A DNA stretch of 64,000 nucleotides from Comamonas sp. Y33R10-2 (GCF_019355935.1 NZ_CP079925.1:1984001-2048000), one strand, 5' to 3'. Counted from the first letter of the stretch, positions 25,470-35,060 are shown. Program-made: numbers and translations. The notes: generated by a model from the sequence alone, not told the origin.

Positions 25470-25491
25470 GTGTCACGTGATCGTCATCCGC
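25470..25491 (+). promoter_or_regulatory. Second Pho-box-like repeat facing ppx (tentative)
   Basis: GTGTCAC GTGA TCGTCAT CCGC on the plus strand, two half sites 11 bases apart with 5 of 7 matches each. It could drive ppx, 214 bases further on, or add to the pstS control region. No good -10 follows. The remainder of this 347-base divergent spacer shows nothing else I can name. Confidence 0.35.
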
Positions 25492-25704
25492 GATTCGCAA
25501 ACTTCATTTCCTTGTCTTCAAGTAAAAGCATAAGAAAATTGCGACACTAGCAAAGAAATGGCTGGCGAATACCTGACTTGACAGAGGTTGAACAGCACCG
25601 AAAGCGAGCCAGATCAGCGCCAGTACTGCATATTGCAGAACTTTAGGCGCGGCGCAAAGACACCTTCGCCTACCCCTTAGAACAACATATGGATTGGCGC
25701 TGAA

Positions 25705-27186
25705 ATGGCCCCTGAATCACTGCTTGCAGCCGTAGACCTTGGCTCCAATAGCTTTCGCCTCGAGATTGGCCGCATCGGCTCGCACCAGCGCATTGAGCGT
25801 GTGGAATACCTTAAAGAAACCGTGCGCCAAGGCAATGGGCTGAACACACGCCATGAACTCTCACGCGAAGCCATGGAACGCGGCTGGGAATGCCTAGCCC
25901 GTTTTGGCGAACGCCTGACAGGCTTGAACGCATCACAAGTGCGCGCCGTTGCCACCCAAACCTTGCGCGAAGCCATCAACGCCCAAGAGTTTGTAGATCG
26001 CGGCAGCGAGTTACTGGGCTTTCCCATTGAAGTCATCAGCGGCGAAGAAGAAGCAAGGCTAATCTACCGCGGCGTGGCCAGTTCCCTGCCCCCAAGCCAG
26101 CAAAAGCGCTTGGTGATTGACATTGGTGGGCGCTCCACCGAAATCATCATCGGCCAGCACAGCCAAGCCCTGCAAGTCGCATCGTTTGCACTGGGTAGCG
26201 TCTCTTGGAGCTCGCACTACTTCAGCGATGGTGTACTGAGCAAAGCCAACTTTCAAACCGCAATAGCCGCCGCCAAGCAGACATTGGCCCAAGCCCAGCT
26301 AGCCTACCCCGGCACCGCTTGGGACTGCGCATATGCCTCGTCCGGCACGGCCAATGCAGTGGCCGATGCACTCACCGCGCAAGGTCTTGATGGGCGCGTG
26401 ATTACGCCAGCCAAGCTGCACCACCTTTATTCGCAGTTGCTTGAGTTAGGCCACATCGACAAGCTGCGCCTGCCCGGCCTCAAAGAAGACCGCCGCGCCG
26501 TTGTGGCAGGCGGCATCAGCGTGATGATGGCCGTGGTGGACTTACTGGGCATTACTGAGTTAGAAGTCGCACAAGGGGCGCTGCGCCAAGGCGCTTTGCA
26601 TGATTTGCTGGATCATGAGCCCCCTGCTGACAAGGAAGCCGCTGAAATCAGCGGCCTGCAGCAAGATTTTGGCGTGGACGAAGCCCATGCACAGCGCGTG
26701 CAGCGCGTAGCCCGCGAGTTGCTGCAACAGATACAGCCCGCTGCGCCCTCGCCTCTGGCAAGCAAAGCGCTGGACATTGCAGCGCAGATGCATGAAGTGG
26801 GCATGCGCGTAGCGCTGAGCAACTATCACCGCCACGGCGCTTACATTACCGAGCATTGCAGCCAAGCCACTTGGGAGCCGGAGCTGCGCGAGCGCATATG
26901 CCAGCTAGTGCTAGGCCACCAAGGCAAGCTGCGCAAACTCGAAGCCGTCATAGACGATCCGCAAGTGGCTTTGCCCCTGATCGCTCTGCGCCTTGCCGTG
27001 CTGCTGTGTCATACGCGGCGCAACCCGGACATGCAGGGCATTGCGCTCAAACGAGTCGGTACAGAGTTGCGCCTGAGCACGCCTGACGGCTGGATGCGGA
27101 CCTATCCTCAGTCAGCCCGTTTGCTGGACGAAGAAGCTACCGCTTGGAGCAAATCACCCTGGAGCCTGAAGCTACTTATGCGTTAA
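25705..27186 (+). CDS. ppx: Exopolyphosphatase (Ppx/GppA family)
   Basis: Releases phosphate from polyphosphate chains; may also act on pppGpp. 493 residues. N-terminal actin-like ATPase-fold domain with AAVDLGSNSFRLEIGRI (phosphate 1), the catalytic-glutamate region SGEEEARLIYRGV, and DIGGRSTEIIIG (phosphate 2). The C-terminal HD-like helical domain spans ~310-493. Length is close to E. coli Ppx (513) and nearness to ppk1 and pst favours Ppx over GppA. Divergent from pstS and convergent with ppk1. Confidence 0.9.
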   Translation: MAPESLLAAVDLGSNSFRLEIGRIGSHQRIERVEYLKETVRQGNGLNTRHELSREAMERGWECLARFGERLTGLNASQVRAVATQTLREAINAQEFVDRGSELLGFPIEVISGEEEARLIYRGVASSLPPSQQKRLVIDIGGRSTEIIIGQHSQALQVASFALGSVSWSSHYFSDGVLSKANFQTAIAAAKQTLAQAQLAYPGTAWDCAYASSGTANAVADALTAQGLDGRVITPAKLHHLYSQLLELGHIDKLRLPGLKEDRRAVVAGGISVMMAVVDLLGITELEVAQGALRQGALHDLLDHEPPADKEAAEISGLQQDFGVDEAHAQRVQRVARELLQQIQPAAPSPLASKALDIAAQMHEVGMRVALSNYHRHGAYITEHCSQATWEPELRERICQLVLGHQGKLRKLEAVIDDPQVALPLIALRLAVLLCHTRRNPDMQGIALKRVGTELRLSTPDGWMRTYPQSARLLDEEATAWSKSPWSLKLLMR

Positions 27187-27219
27187 ACCAATCAGTCCGT
27201 ATGGCAGATAGGGAAACAC

Positions 27220-27250
27220 AAAGGGACTGCGCAGTGCAGTCCCTTTTTAT
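27220..27250 (+). terminator. Intrinsic terminator of ppx
   Basis: AAAGGGACTGC/GCAGTCCCTTT stem with GCAGT loop, followed by TTAT. The gap to the convergent ppk1 stop contains nothing else recognised. Confidence 0.85.
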
Positions 27251-27358
27251 TAGGCCTCTATTAAATGAATAGCAACATGTCCCATGCAATCATTGAGGTC
27301 AGGGAAAAAGAATGCTCAATCCCTTAAAAGACAAAGACTAACAGTTCATCTTTTAAAG

Positions 27359-29746
27359 TTACTTAACCACCTTCTGAGCCCTGTAGCGCGCCATCAACGC
27401 CTGCTGCGCACCTTTGCCGCCCAACGGATTCAGAGGCTTTTGGTAAATACCCGAGGCATCGAGCAGCCACGCATCACGGTCATCGCCCATATAGGCCACC
27501 AGGCACTCGTCGATCACACGTTGGCGCAGCTTCTTATCCAGCACCGGCCAGGCCAGCTCCACACGGCTGAGCATGTTGCGGTTCATCCAGTCAGCGCTGG
27601 ACAGTAGCAGCTCTTCCTCATTCCCCCAAGAGAAGTAGAAAACGCGTGAATGCTCCAGAAAGCGCCCAATGATGGAGCGCACGCGGATGTTGTCCGTCAC
27701 ACCCGGGCGCTGCGCCGGCAACATGCAGCTGCCGCGCACGATGAGATCAATCTGCGCGCCCTTTTGCCCTGCGGCAACCAGCGCGCGTATCAGCGGCTCA
27801 TCGGTCAGCGCATTCATCTTGAGCACCATGCGCGAGCGCTCGCCACGGGCCGCAGCAGCAGCCACTTTGTCAATCAACTCAAGCATGCGGCTTTGCAGAT
27901 GAAACGGCGCCATGACCAGTTTTTGCAGCTTGGGCAGAGTGTTGTGGCTGGAGAGATGGCGAAACACGGCATCCATATCAGCCGTAATTTCTGCATTGCA
28001 GGTCAGCTGGCTGATGTCGGTATAAAGCCTTGCGCTGCGTGCGTTGTAATTGCCCGTAGACAGATGGGCGTAACGCTTGAGCTGGTTGGTGCGCTTTTCT
28101 CGGCGCGTAATCAGCAGCATCTTGGCGTGAGTCTTAAGGCCGACCACGCCATAGACCACCTGCACGCCCAGTGATTCCAGCTTCTCGGCCCAGTTGATAT
28201 TGGCCTCTTCATCAAAGCGCGCTTTAAGCTCCAGCACCGCCAGCACTTCTTTGCCACGACTCACGGCCTCGGCCAGCAAATTCATGATTTCTGAATCAAT
28301 GCCGGTGCGGTAAATCGTCTGCTTGATGGCCAACACCTGCGGGTCGTTAACCGCCTCGCGCAGCAACTCCAGCACGGCATCAAAGCTCTCAAAGGGTTGA
28401 TGAATGATGATGTCGCTCTTGCGCATCTGAGCCAAGATAGAACGTCCGGGTGTGAGCTGCGTGGGCCATGCAGGCTTCCATTTGGGGAACAGCAAGGCGT
28501 GGTCATCCACCAGATCAATCAGCTGCATCTGACGCACCAGATTGACAGGCCCTTTGACGCGGAACAGCGCCTGCGCTGGCAGGCCATATTGCTCTAGCAA
28601 TAAATCAGACAGCTCTACCGAGCACGACGATGATACTTCCAGACGCACCGCCTGACCATAGTGCCGGTGATGCAGTCCTTGGCGCAGCGCCATGCGCAAA
28701 TCAACTACATCATCATCATCTACGGCCAAGTCAGAGTGGCGCGTGGCCCGAAACTGAGAGAACTCCGATACCTCGCGGCCGGGAAACAATTCAGCCAAAT
28801 GCGCCCGCACCACGCTGGAGATGCTGACAAACAGTTTTTGCTTGCCCGAGATTTTTTCTGGCACCCGAATCAGCCGTGGCAAAACCCGTGGCACTTTGAC
28901 AATCGCAACTTCATTGGCACGCCCAAAGGCATCCACGCCATTGAGGCGCACAACGAAGTTCAATGCCTTGTTTGCCACTTGCGGGAAAGGATGGGAAGGA
29001 TCGAGCCCCACCGGCATCAGCAAAGGCTGAACTTCACGCAAGAAATAATCACGCACCCACTTGCGCTGCGCCGCGCTGCGGTCACCATGCGAGATCAGGC
29101 GAATAGCATGCTTGTTGAACGCGGGAATAATGGACTGGTTATAAAGCTGGTACTGCTTGGCCACCAGGCTATGCGCCGTGGCCATCAGCCTCTCAAAGCT
29201 GGCAATCGTATAAGTGCCGACTTCATCTCCAGCCTTAGCTGCTGAGACATGGGGGGCACAACGCACTTCAAACCATTCGTCCAGGTTGGATGAAACAATG
29301 CACAGATAGCGCAGTCGTTCAAGCAGAGGAACGTCTTCACGCTCGGCCCAACTCAAAACCCGCTCATTAAAAATGAGTATGTTTTGATCACGGTCCAGAA
29401 GTTCTAGAGTCGACTCAATCACAGGGGGCATGGCAACCTCAGTCTTAGGCGCTGCACGACGTCTGCGCGGCGCTTTGGTGACAGATTTGACCGGCTCAGC
29501 CAAAGCCTTACCGATCGTTCCATGTTGCCCGCCAGCCTGAGGTTTCGCAACCGCAGCCAACCCAATGCGCGGCACTTTTTCATTAGGTATATGAAGATCG
29601 TGAGCCAGCTCCTGTGGCATGGGAACTGTTTCCCCAACTTTTGCGCGTACAGACAAGGGCAGCGCCGAAACCTCTTCAGCCAAAGCCGTTACGGGGGCGA
29701 GAAAAGAAGATGCAAAGCCAGAACCGGCTTGAGTGGATTGGGTCAT
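27359..29746 (-). CDS. ppk1: Polyphosphate kinase 1
   Basis: Membrane-associated enzyme that reversibly polymerises phosphate from ATP. The PPK1 core begins about residue 110 (LLDRDQNILIFNERVLSW), with NLDEWFEVR, the autophosphorylated histidine region THAKMLLITRRE, YAHLSTGNYN, and SSADWMNRNM near the end. As annotated it has 795 residues; about 105 of them form an Ala/Pro/Arg-rich N-terminal extension not usual in PPK1 (about 690). An internal ATG at 29431 has GAGG five bases before it and would give a 690-residue protein, whereas the outer ATG has no clear ribosome site. Preceded by Pho-box-like repeats. Confidence 0.95.
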   Translation of the reverse strand: MTQSTQAGSGFASSFLAPVTALAEEVSALPLSVRAKVGETVPMPQELAHDLHIPNEKVPRIGLAAVAKPQAGGQHGTIGKALAEPVKSVTKAPRRRRAAPKTEVAMPPVIESTLELLDRDQNILIFNERVLSWAEREDVPLLERLRYLCIVSSNLDEWFEVRCAPHVSAAKAGDEVGTYTIASFERLMATAHSLVAKQYQLYNQSIIPAFNKHAIRLISHGDRSAAQRKWVRDYFLREVQPLLMPVGLDPSHPFPQVANKALNFVVRLNGVDAFGRANEVAIVKVPRVLPRLIRVPEKISGKQKLFVSISSVVRAHLAELFPGREVSEFSQFRATRHSDLAVDDDDVVDLRMALRQGLHHRHYGQAVRLEVSSSCSVELSDLLLEQYGLPAQALFRVKGPVNLVRQMQLIDLVDDHALLFPKWKPAWPTQLTPGRSILAQMRKSDIIIHQPFESFDAVLELLREAVNDPQVLAIKQTIYRTGIDSEIMNLLAEAVSRGKEVLAVLELKARFDEEANINWAEKLESLGVQVVYGVVGLKTHAKMLLITRREKRTNQLKRYAHLSTGNYNARSARLYTDISQLTCNAEITADMDAVFRHLSSHNTLPKLQKLVMAPFHLQSRMLELIDKVAAAAARGERSRMVLKMNALTDEPLIRALVAAGQKGAQIDLIVRGSCMLPAQRPGVTDNIRVRSIIGRFLEHSRVFYFSWGNEEELLLSSADWMNRNMLSRVELAWPVLDKKLRQRVIDECLVAYMGDDRDAWLLDASGIYQKPLNPLGGKGAQQALMARYRAQKVVK

Positions 29747-29812
29747 GAGTCAACAACGGCATACACAGCCTGAAGCGCCCTTAAGGGCATGCCTACAGTC
29801 TGCCGCCGATTT

Positions 29813-29841
29813 ATGTCAATCACATGACCAATTAATGACAC
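29813..29841 (-). promoter_or_regulatory. Pho box upstream of ppk1
   Basis: On the minus strand GTGTCAT TAAT TGGTCAT GTGA TTGACAT: three units at exact 11-base intervals, the first two matching the PhoB consensus well and the third overlapping a CATAAAT that fits a -10 element. Located 67-95 bases before the outer ppk1 ATG. Confidence 0.65.
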
Positions 29842-29842
29842 T

Positions 29843-29865
29843 GAAGACTGTCTATGACAGTCTTC
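29843..29865 (-). terminator. Perfect hairpin after glmM
   Basis: GAAGACTGTC and GACAGTCTTC separated by three bases, six bases after the glmM stop codon. No U-tract follows on the minus strand, so termination would be imperfect. Its arm carries a CTGTCAT, so it may also extend the adjacent Pho-box region. Confidence 0.5.
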
Positions 29866-29870
29866 ACTCT

Positions 29871-31205
29871 TTAACTGGCCCTGACAACTGCAGCGAGTCG
29901 CTCTGCACAAGCGCTGGCCGTAGCGGCATCTTGAGCTTCGACCATGACACGAACCAGAGGTTCCGTCCCACTGGCGCGGATCAAAACACGGCCTGCGTTC
30001 CCTAGCAGGGTTTCAACTTCTGCCTGCTCTATGGGCAGCTGCTGGTTGCTTTTCCAATCTTGACCCGGCTGCAAACGCACATTGACCATGACCTGAGGGA
30101 ACAGCGTCACTTTCTCCAGCCACTGTGCAATCGTCTTGTTAGAACGCACGCAAGCCTGCAGCACCTGCAAAGCACTGACCAGACCATCACCGGTGGTGTG
30201 CTTGTCCAGTGCCAGCAGATGGCCCGAGCTTTCACCGCCCAGTTGCCAGCCGTTGGCTTTCAGCGCTTCCAGCACATAACGATCACCCACCTTGCTGCGC
30301 ACAAAGCCTATACCCTGCGCTTTGATGGCCAGCTCCACTGCCATATTGGTCATCAAGGTGCCTGCCACGCCGGACACTTCACCACCTGCGGCCAGACGGT
30401 CAGCCGCCATGAGATACAGCAGCTCGTCTCCGTTGTAGAGACGGCCTTGAGCATCCACCAACTGCAAGCGGTCAGCATCACCATCCAGCGCAACGCCATA
30501 GTCGGCATTATTGGCGCGCACAGCTTTCACCAGCGCCTCAGGGTGGGTTGCACCCACACCTTCGTTGATATTCAGGCCGTCTGGCGAGCAGCCAATTGCC
30601 ACCACATTCGCGCCCAATTCATGAAAAACCTTAGGCGCAATTTGGTAGGCGGCGCCATGCGCCGCATCGACCACGATCTTCAGTCCGCGCAGCGACAAAC
30701 TTGAGTCGAACGTGCTTTTGCAAAATTCTATATAGCGGCCCGCTGCATCTGACAAGCGCTGCGCCTTACCCAGCGAAGCAGACTCTGCCCAGACAGGCTC
30801 TTCCTTCAACGCAGCCTCGACCTCTTCTTCCCAAGCATCAGACAGCTTGGTGCCTTCGGCGCTGAAGAATTTGATGCCGTTGTCATAAAACGGGTTGTGA
30901 CTGGCGCTGATCACCACACCCAAACTGGCGCGCTGAGCCCTCGTCAAGTAGGCCACGCCAGGTGTGGGTAAAGGCCCCAGCAGCATCACATCAACGCCAG
31001 CCGAGTTAAAGCCAGACTCCAGCGCACTCTCAAGCATGTAACCAGAAATACGTGTGTCTTTGCCGATCAACACAAGTGGACGCTCTTGTGTACGTCGCAG
31101 CACACGCCCCACCGCATGTGCCAAGCGCAGTGCAAAATCTGGCGTAATTGGCGACTTGCCGACCGTGCCGCGAATCCCATCCGTGCCGAAATACTGACGT
31201 GCCAT
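29871..31205 (-). CDS. glmM: Phosphoglucosamine mutase
   Basis: Converts glucosamine-6-phosphate to glucosamine-1-phosphate for UDP-GlcNAc, peptidoglycan and lipid A synthesis. 444 residues. Opening [12 protein letters not shown], phosphoserine S102 in [17 protein letters not shown], metal site DGDADRL, sugar loop GGESSGH and the phosphate-binding [12 protein letters not shown] are all intact. Follows folP with a 60-base gap, an order (ftsH-folP-glmM) conserved in proteobacteria. Confidence 0.98.
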   Translation of the reverse strand: MARQYFGTDGIRGTVGKSPITPDFALRLAHAVGRVLRRTQERPLVLIGKDTRISGYMLESALESGFNSAGVDVMLLGPLPTPGVAYLTRAQRASLGVVISASHNPFYDNGIKFFSAEGTKLSDAWEEEVEAALKEEPVWAESASLGKAQRLSDAAGRYIEFCKSTFDSSLSLRGLKIVVDAAHGAAYQIAPKVFHELGANVVAIGCSPDGLNINEGVGATHPEALVKAVRANNADYGVALDGDADRLQLVDAQGRLYNGDELLYLMAADRLAAGGEVSGVAGTLMTNMAVELAIKAQGIGFVRSKVGDRYVLEALKANGWQLGGESSGHLLALDKHTTGDGLVSALQVLQACVRSNKTIAQWLEKVTLFPQVMVNVRLQPGQDWKSNQQLPIEQAEVETLLGNAGRVLIRASGTEPLVRVMVEAQDAATASACAERLAAVVRAS

Positions 31206-31265
31206 GTTCTTTTTTCCTTTTACTGATTCAGTGTTCTTGCTTTAGCGTGTTGTGAAGGCTCTTAC

Positions 31266-32114
31266 TCAAACCTTCATTGCGTCTTGGTCATGCATGGCCT
31301 GCCAAATAGATATCGCAGCCACAGTGTCCTTCACATCATGCACGCGCACTATGCGCGCACCACGCTCAACCGCCAGTAAGGCTGCAGCCACACTGGGCAC
31401 TATGCGCTCTTCTAACGGCAGACCAGAAGCCTGCCCCAAAGAGCCCTTGCGTGACCAGCCAGCAAGAAGCGGAAAGTCTAGACCTAGCAGCGTCTGCTGA
31501 TGTGCAAGCAAGGAAAAATTTTGTGCCACGCTTTTGCCAAAGCCAATGCCGTAATCCCAGACGATGCGTGAACGCTCAACACCCGCATTAAGCAAGGGTT
31601 GTGTGACTTGCCGCAAAAAATCTGCGACCTGAGCCACTGCGTTGCCTTGCATGTGATCGAGGTGCATCTCCTGGGGATTCTTGTGCATATGCATCAAACA
31701 AACACCGCATTTGCCGTGCTTACTCACTACCTCAAAAGCACCCGGCTGGCGTAGCGCCCAGATGTCATTGATGATGTCAGCGCCCATATCCAAAGCAGCT
31801 TGCATTACCTGTGGCTTATAGGTATCGACCGAGATCGGCACATTAAGTTTGACCGCTTCTCGCAGCATCGGCAGCACACGATCTAGCTCATCTTGCAAAC
31901 TGACAGCAGGTGACCCCGGCCTGGTGGACTCGCCTCCAATATCCAGAATATGCGCGCCCTGCTTTAAGAGCAGCTCTGCATGAGCCATCGCTTGAGACAC
32001 TCTTGCGTGCTTGCCGCCATCAGAAAAAGAATCGGGCGTTACATTCACAATGCCCATGACTTGGGGCTTATCAAGTTGCAAAAGAAAACGCGATGTTTGC
32101 CACTGTTGCGACAT
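31266..32114 (-). CDS. folP: Dihydropteroate synthase
   Basis: Joins pABA to dihydropterin pyrophosphate in folate synthesis; target of sulfonamides. 282 residues, TIM barrel. Motifs: MGIVNVTPDSFSDGGKH, DIGGESTRPGS, ISVDTYKP, and the C-terminal VRVHDV. No unusual insertion around the sulfonamide loop was noticed. The ATG lies only 17 bases after the ftsH terminator hairpin, so transcription probably depends on read-through or on a promoter within ftsH. Confidence 0.97.
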   Translation of the reverse strand: MSQQWQTSRFLLQLDKPQVMGIVNVTPDSFSDGGKHARVSQAMAHAELLLKQGAHILDIGGESTRPGSPAVSLQDELDRVLPMLREAVKLNVPISVDTYKPQVMQAALDMGADIINDIWALRQPGAFEVVSKHGKCGVCLMHMHKNPQEMHLDHMQGNAVAQVADFLRQVTQPLLNAGVERSRIVWDYGIGFGKSVAQNFSLLAHQQTLLGLDFPLLAGWSRKGSLGQASGLPLEERIVPSVAAALLAVERGARIVRVHDVKDTVAAISIWQAMHDQDAMKV

Positions 32115-32130
32115 AAGAATCCGATCTCAG

Positions 32131-32168
32131 AAAATGAAAAAACAAAAGGCCCCTAAGGACCTTTTGTT
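32131..32168 (-). terminator. Intrinsic terminator of ftsH
   Basis: On the minus strand AACAAAAGG TCCTTAGGGG CCTTTTGTT followed by TTTTCATTTT, 15 bases after the ftsH stop codon. It leaves almost no room for a separate folP promoter. Confidence 0.8.
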
Positions 32169-32183
32169 CGTGTGCATCAGTTT

Positions 32184-34106
32184 TTAAGCTGTTGTTGGTG
32201 CAGCATCTGCACTTGCTGCTGGCGTACCGCCCGACGAGTTTCCGTCATCGGATGAAGGAGGATTGCGAGGCGTCCAATCCTTGGGAGGGCTGGGCTGTTT
32301 ACCAGCCATGATGTCATCCAACTGCTGAGCATCAATGGTTTCCCAGTCAAGCATAGCCTTGGCCATGGCATGCATCTTGTCACTATTGTCTTCAATCAAC
32401 TTGCGCGCCAGTGTGTACTGCTCGTCAATGATGCGGCGAACCTCATCATCCACCTTTTGCATAGTCGCTTCAGACAAGCTAGAGCCGCGGCTGAAGGAAC
32501 GGCCCAAGAAAGGCTCACCTTCTTGCTCGGAGTAAACCATCGTGCCTAGAGCCTCCGTCATGCCGTAGCGCGTAACCATGTCACGGGCAATTTGCGTCGC
32601 ACGCTCAAAGTCATTCGATGCGCCAGTGGTCATCTGGTGCATAAAAACTTCTTCAGCAATACGACCGCCAAACAACATAGCGATTTGGTTGAGCATGAAC
32701 TCCTTGTCATAGGAGTAACGGTCCTTCTCAGGCAAACTCATCGTCACACCCAGCGCACGGCCACGTGGAATGATGGTGACTTTGTGTACCGGGTCACACT
32801 TAGGCAGCAACTTACCGATCAGTGCGTGGCCTGCTTCATGGTAGGCCGTGTTGCGGCGCTCTTCTTCAGGCATGACCATGCTCTTGCGCTCAGGGCCCAT
32901 GATGATCTTATCTTTGGCCTTTTCGAAGTCTTGCATCTCAACAGTGCGCGCATTGCGGCGGGCAGCCATCAGGGCAGCTTCGTTACACAGGTTAGCCAGA
33001 TCAGCGCCAGACATACCAGGTGTGCCACGCGCAATGATCGCGGGGTTCACGTCTTGGCCGACAGGGATCTTGCGCATGTGTACGTTCAGGATCTGCTCAC
33101 GGCCACGAATATCGGGCAGCGTCACATAAACCTGACGGTCAAAACGCCCAGGGCGCAGCAAAGCGGCATCCAGAATGTCTGGGCGGTTGGTTGCAGCCAC
33201 CACGATCACGCCAAGATTGGTCTCAAAACCGTCCATCTCAACCAGCATCTGGTTGAGAGTTTGCTCGCGCTCATCGTTACCGCCACCCATGCCTGCGCCA
33301 CGCTGGCGGCCCACGGCATCGATTTCATCGATAAAAATAATGCAAGGGGCATTCTTCTTGGCATTTTCGAACATGTCGCGAACACGGGCAGCACCCACGC
33401 CGACGAACATTTCTACGAAGTCAGAACCCGAGATGGAGAAGAAAGGAACCTTGGCTTCACCCGCAATGGACTTAGCCAGCAAAGTCTTACCTGTACCAGA
33501 AGGGCCGACCAGCAACAAACCGCGAGGAATGCGACCACCCAGCTTTTGAAACTTGTTAGGGTCCCGCAAGAAGTCAACGACTTCTTTGACTTCTTCTTTA
33601 GCTTCGTCAGCACCTGCAACATCCGCAAAAGTAACAGTATTGCTGTTCTCGTCGAGCATGCGGGCCTTGGACTTACCAAAACTAAACGCACCACCCTTGC
33701 CGCCGCCTTGCATTTGACGCATGAAGTAAACCCATACGCCAATCAGCAGCAGCATAGGGCCCCAGCTGACGAGCAGGGACATCAGCAGCGAGCCTTCTTC
33801 ACGCGGCTTCACGTCAAACTTGACGTTGTTATTGATCAGATCGCCAACCAGTCCACGGTCAAGGAACGTAGCTGTGGTGCGAATCTTGCGATCGTCAGTT
33901 GTGGTCGCAACGACCTCAGTGCCGCCAGCACCTTCCTGAATAGTTGCAGCTTTAATACGGTTACTGCGAACCTGCTCCAGGAATTCCGAGTAGCCAACAT
34001 TAGATGCACCACCGGCGCCTCGGGTGTCAAACTGTTTGAACACAGTAAACAGCACCATGGCAATGACAAGCCAGACGGCGACTTTTGAAAACCACTGATT
34101 GTTCAA
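32184..34106 (-). CDS. ftsH: ATP-dependent zinc metalloprotease FtsH
   Basis: Hexameric inner-membrane protease for unassembled membrane proteins and unstable regulators, including LpxC and sigma-32 in E. coli. 640 residues: two N-terminal helices flanking a periplasmic domain (~5-25, ~95-120), AAA domain with Walker A GPSGTGKT (K207) and Walker [12 protein letters not shown], then zinc site HEAGH (H423, H427). C-terminal tail is Pro/Ser/Ala-rich. A TTG start giving MNNQWFSK is preferred because GGAG lies six bases before it; a TTG four codons earlier has none. Preceded by a sigma-32-like promoter. Confidence 0.96.
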   Translation of the reverse strand: MNNQWFSKVAVWLVIAMVLFTVFKQFDTRGAGGASNVGYSEFLEQVRSNRIKAATIQEGAGGTEVVATTTDDRKIRTTATFLDRGLVGDLINNNVKFDVKPREEGSLLMSLLVSWGPMLLLIGVWVYFMRQMQGGGKGGAFSFGKSKARMLDENSNTVTFADVAGADEAKEEVKEVVDFLRDPNKFQKLGGRIPRGLLLVGPSGTGKTLLAKSIAGEAKVPFFSISGSDFVEMFVGVGAARVRDMFENAKKNAPCIIFIDEIDAVGRQRGAGMGGGNDEREQTLNQMLVEMDGFETNLGVIVVAATNRPDILDAALLRPGRFDRQVYVTLPDIRGREQILNVHMRKIPVGQDVNPAIIARGTPGMSGADLANLCNEAALMAARRNARTVEMQDFEKAKDKIIMGPERKSMVMPEEERRNTAYHEAGHALIGKLLPKCDPVHKVTIIPRGRALGVTMSLPEKDRYSYDKEFMLNQIAMLFGGRIAEEVFMHQMTTGASNDFERATQIARDMVTRYGMTEALGTMVYSEQEGEPFLGRSFSRGSSLSEATMQKVDDEVRRIIDEQYTLARKLIEDNSDKMHAMAKAMLDWETIDAQQLDDIMAGKQPSPPKDWTPRNPPSSDDGNSSGGTPAASADAAPTTA

Positions 34107-34162
34107 GCGGGGCTCCAAAGGAATATTCAGATGAAAAGGTTCAGAAGAGAACTTCTAAACCT

Positions 34163-34190
34163 AGTTGAGGCTCATTTTAGGTCTTTCAAG
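34163..34190 (-). promoter_or_regulatory. Sigma-32-like (heat shock) promoter of ftsH
   Basis: On the minus strand a perfect CTTGAAA (-35), 13 bases, then CCTCAACT (5 of 7 defined bases of CCCCATNT). This predicts a leader of about 50 nt. ftsH is a heat-shock gene in E. coli. The remaining 34191-34365 spacer towards rlmE shows no gene or strong structure. Confidence 0.5.
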
Positions 34191-34365
34191 CGCCAAGGAC
34201 GGCTATTTCACCCTATTGCAGCCATAGGCAGAATGCAGTCTTGCGTCAAAAATGAGCTAAGCCAATGATTTATCAATGCTTTACGCTATCATTTTCATTG
34301 GCCTTAGTGACCCAGGCATCAAAGAAAATGACCCTAGAACCTGTTTACACAGTGAGTTACAGCGC

Positions 34366-35028
34366 TCAGGTGGACTGCTTCAATCCTACCCCCACCAAAA
34401 AGATCTCGGAAGATCGATCGCGCGACGCCTTGGGTTTGATCGGTTTGACGAGTTTAAAGGTCTGCTTGAACAAGTCGACCAATTCGTTATAGCCGCTTCC
34501 ATGAAAGAGTTTGACCACCAATGTCCCTTCAGGCTTCATATTATTGATCGCAAACTCAACCGCCATTTCGATCAGCAAAGCAACCCGCGCACCATCGGTT
34601 ACCCCACTGCCTGAAAGGTTGGGCGCCATGTCCGAAACCACGACATCAGCCTTGCCGCCTTGCATGGCTTCCTCAAGCTGAGCCAATACCGACTCCTCGC
34701 GAAAATCACCTTGAATGTATTGCACGCCCTCGATAGGGTCCATTGGCAACAAGTCCAGAGAGATGATGCGGCCATTCAACTCACCCACAGCAGCACCTGT
34801 GGGCGAGAGGCGACGGCGCACATACTGGCTCCATGCACCTGGGGTGCAACCTAAGTCAACCACAGTGTGGCCAGGCTTAATGAGCTTGAAAGACTCATCA
34901 ATTTCCTTGAGTTTGTAGGCCGCGCGAGCGCGGTAGCCATCCTTTTGAGCAGCTTTTACATACGGATCATTGAGGTGATCGTGCAGCCAATTCTTATTGA
35001 CCTTCTTACTTTTAGTTTTCGTTTTCAT
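34366..35028 (-). CDS. rlmE: 23S rRNA (uridine-2552 2'-O)-methyltransferase RlmE
   Basis: FtsJ-type enzyme methylating U2552 late in 50S assembly. 220 residues with a basic N-terminus. SAM site VVDLGCTPGAWSQYV and the K-D-K-E catalytic set: K in RAAYKLKEID, D in VVSDMAPNLSG, K in LVVKLFHG, E in RSSEIFLVG. Upstream of ftsH on the same strand, as in E. coli, but with a 259-base gap here that holds its own ftsH promoter candidate. Divergent from yhbY. Confidence 0.97.
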   Translation of the reverse strand: MKTKTKSKKVNKNWLHDHLNDPYVKAAQKDGYRARAAYKLKEIDESFKLIKPGHTVVDLGCTPGAWSQYVRRRLSPTGAAVGELNGRIISLDLLPMDPIEGVQYIQGDFREESVLAQLEEAMQGGKADVVVSDMAPNLSGSGVTDGARVALLIEMAVEFAINNMKPEGTLVVKLFHGSGYNELVDLFKQTFKLVKPIKPKASRDRSSEIFLVGVGLKQST

Positions 35029-35060
35029 ACCTAGATTCTCGCAGCCTTGATAATACGGGT
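35029..35060. promoter_or_regulatory. Compact divergent promoter region rlmE/yhbY
   Basis: Only 32 bases separate the two start codons. TGATAATAC read on plus and GTATTATCA on minus place -10-like hexamers for both genes on the same bases, so -35 elements would lie inside the opposite coding sequence. Confidence 0.4.

Noticed and set aside
34265..34614. Plus-strand reading frames in the ftsH-rlmE spacer
   Set aside because: They run into the antisense of rlmE, have no ribosome site and no recognisable sequence.
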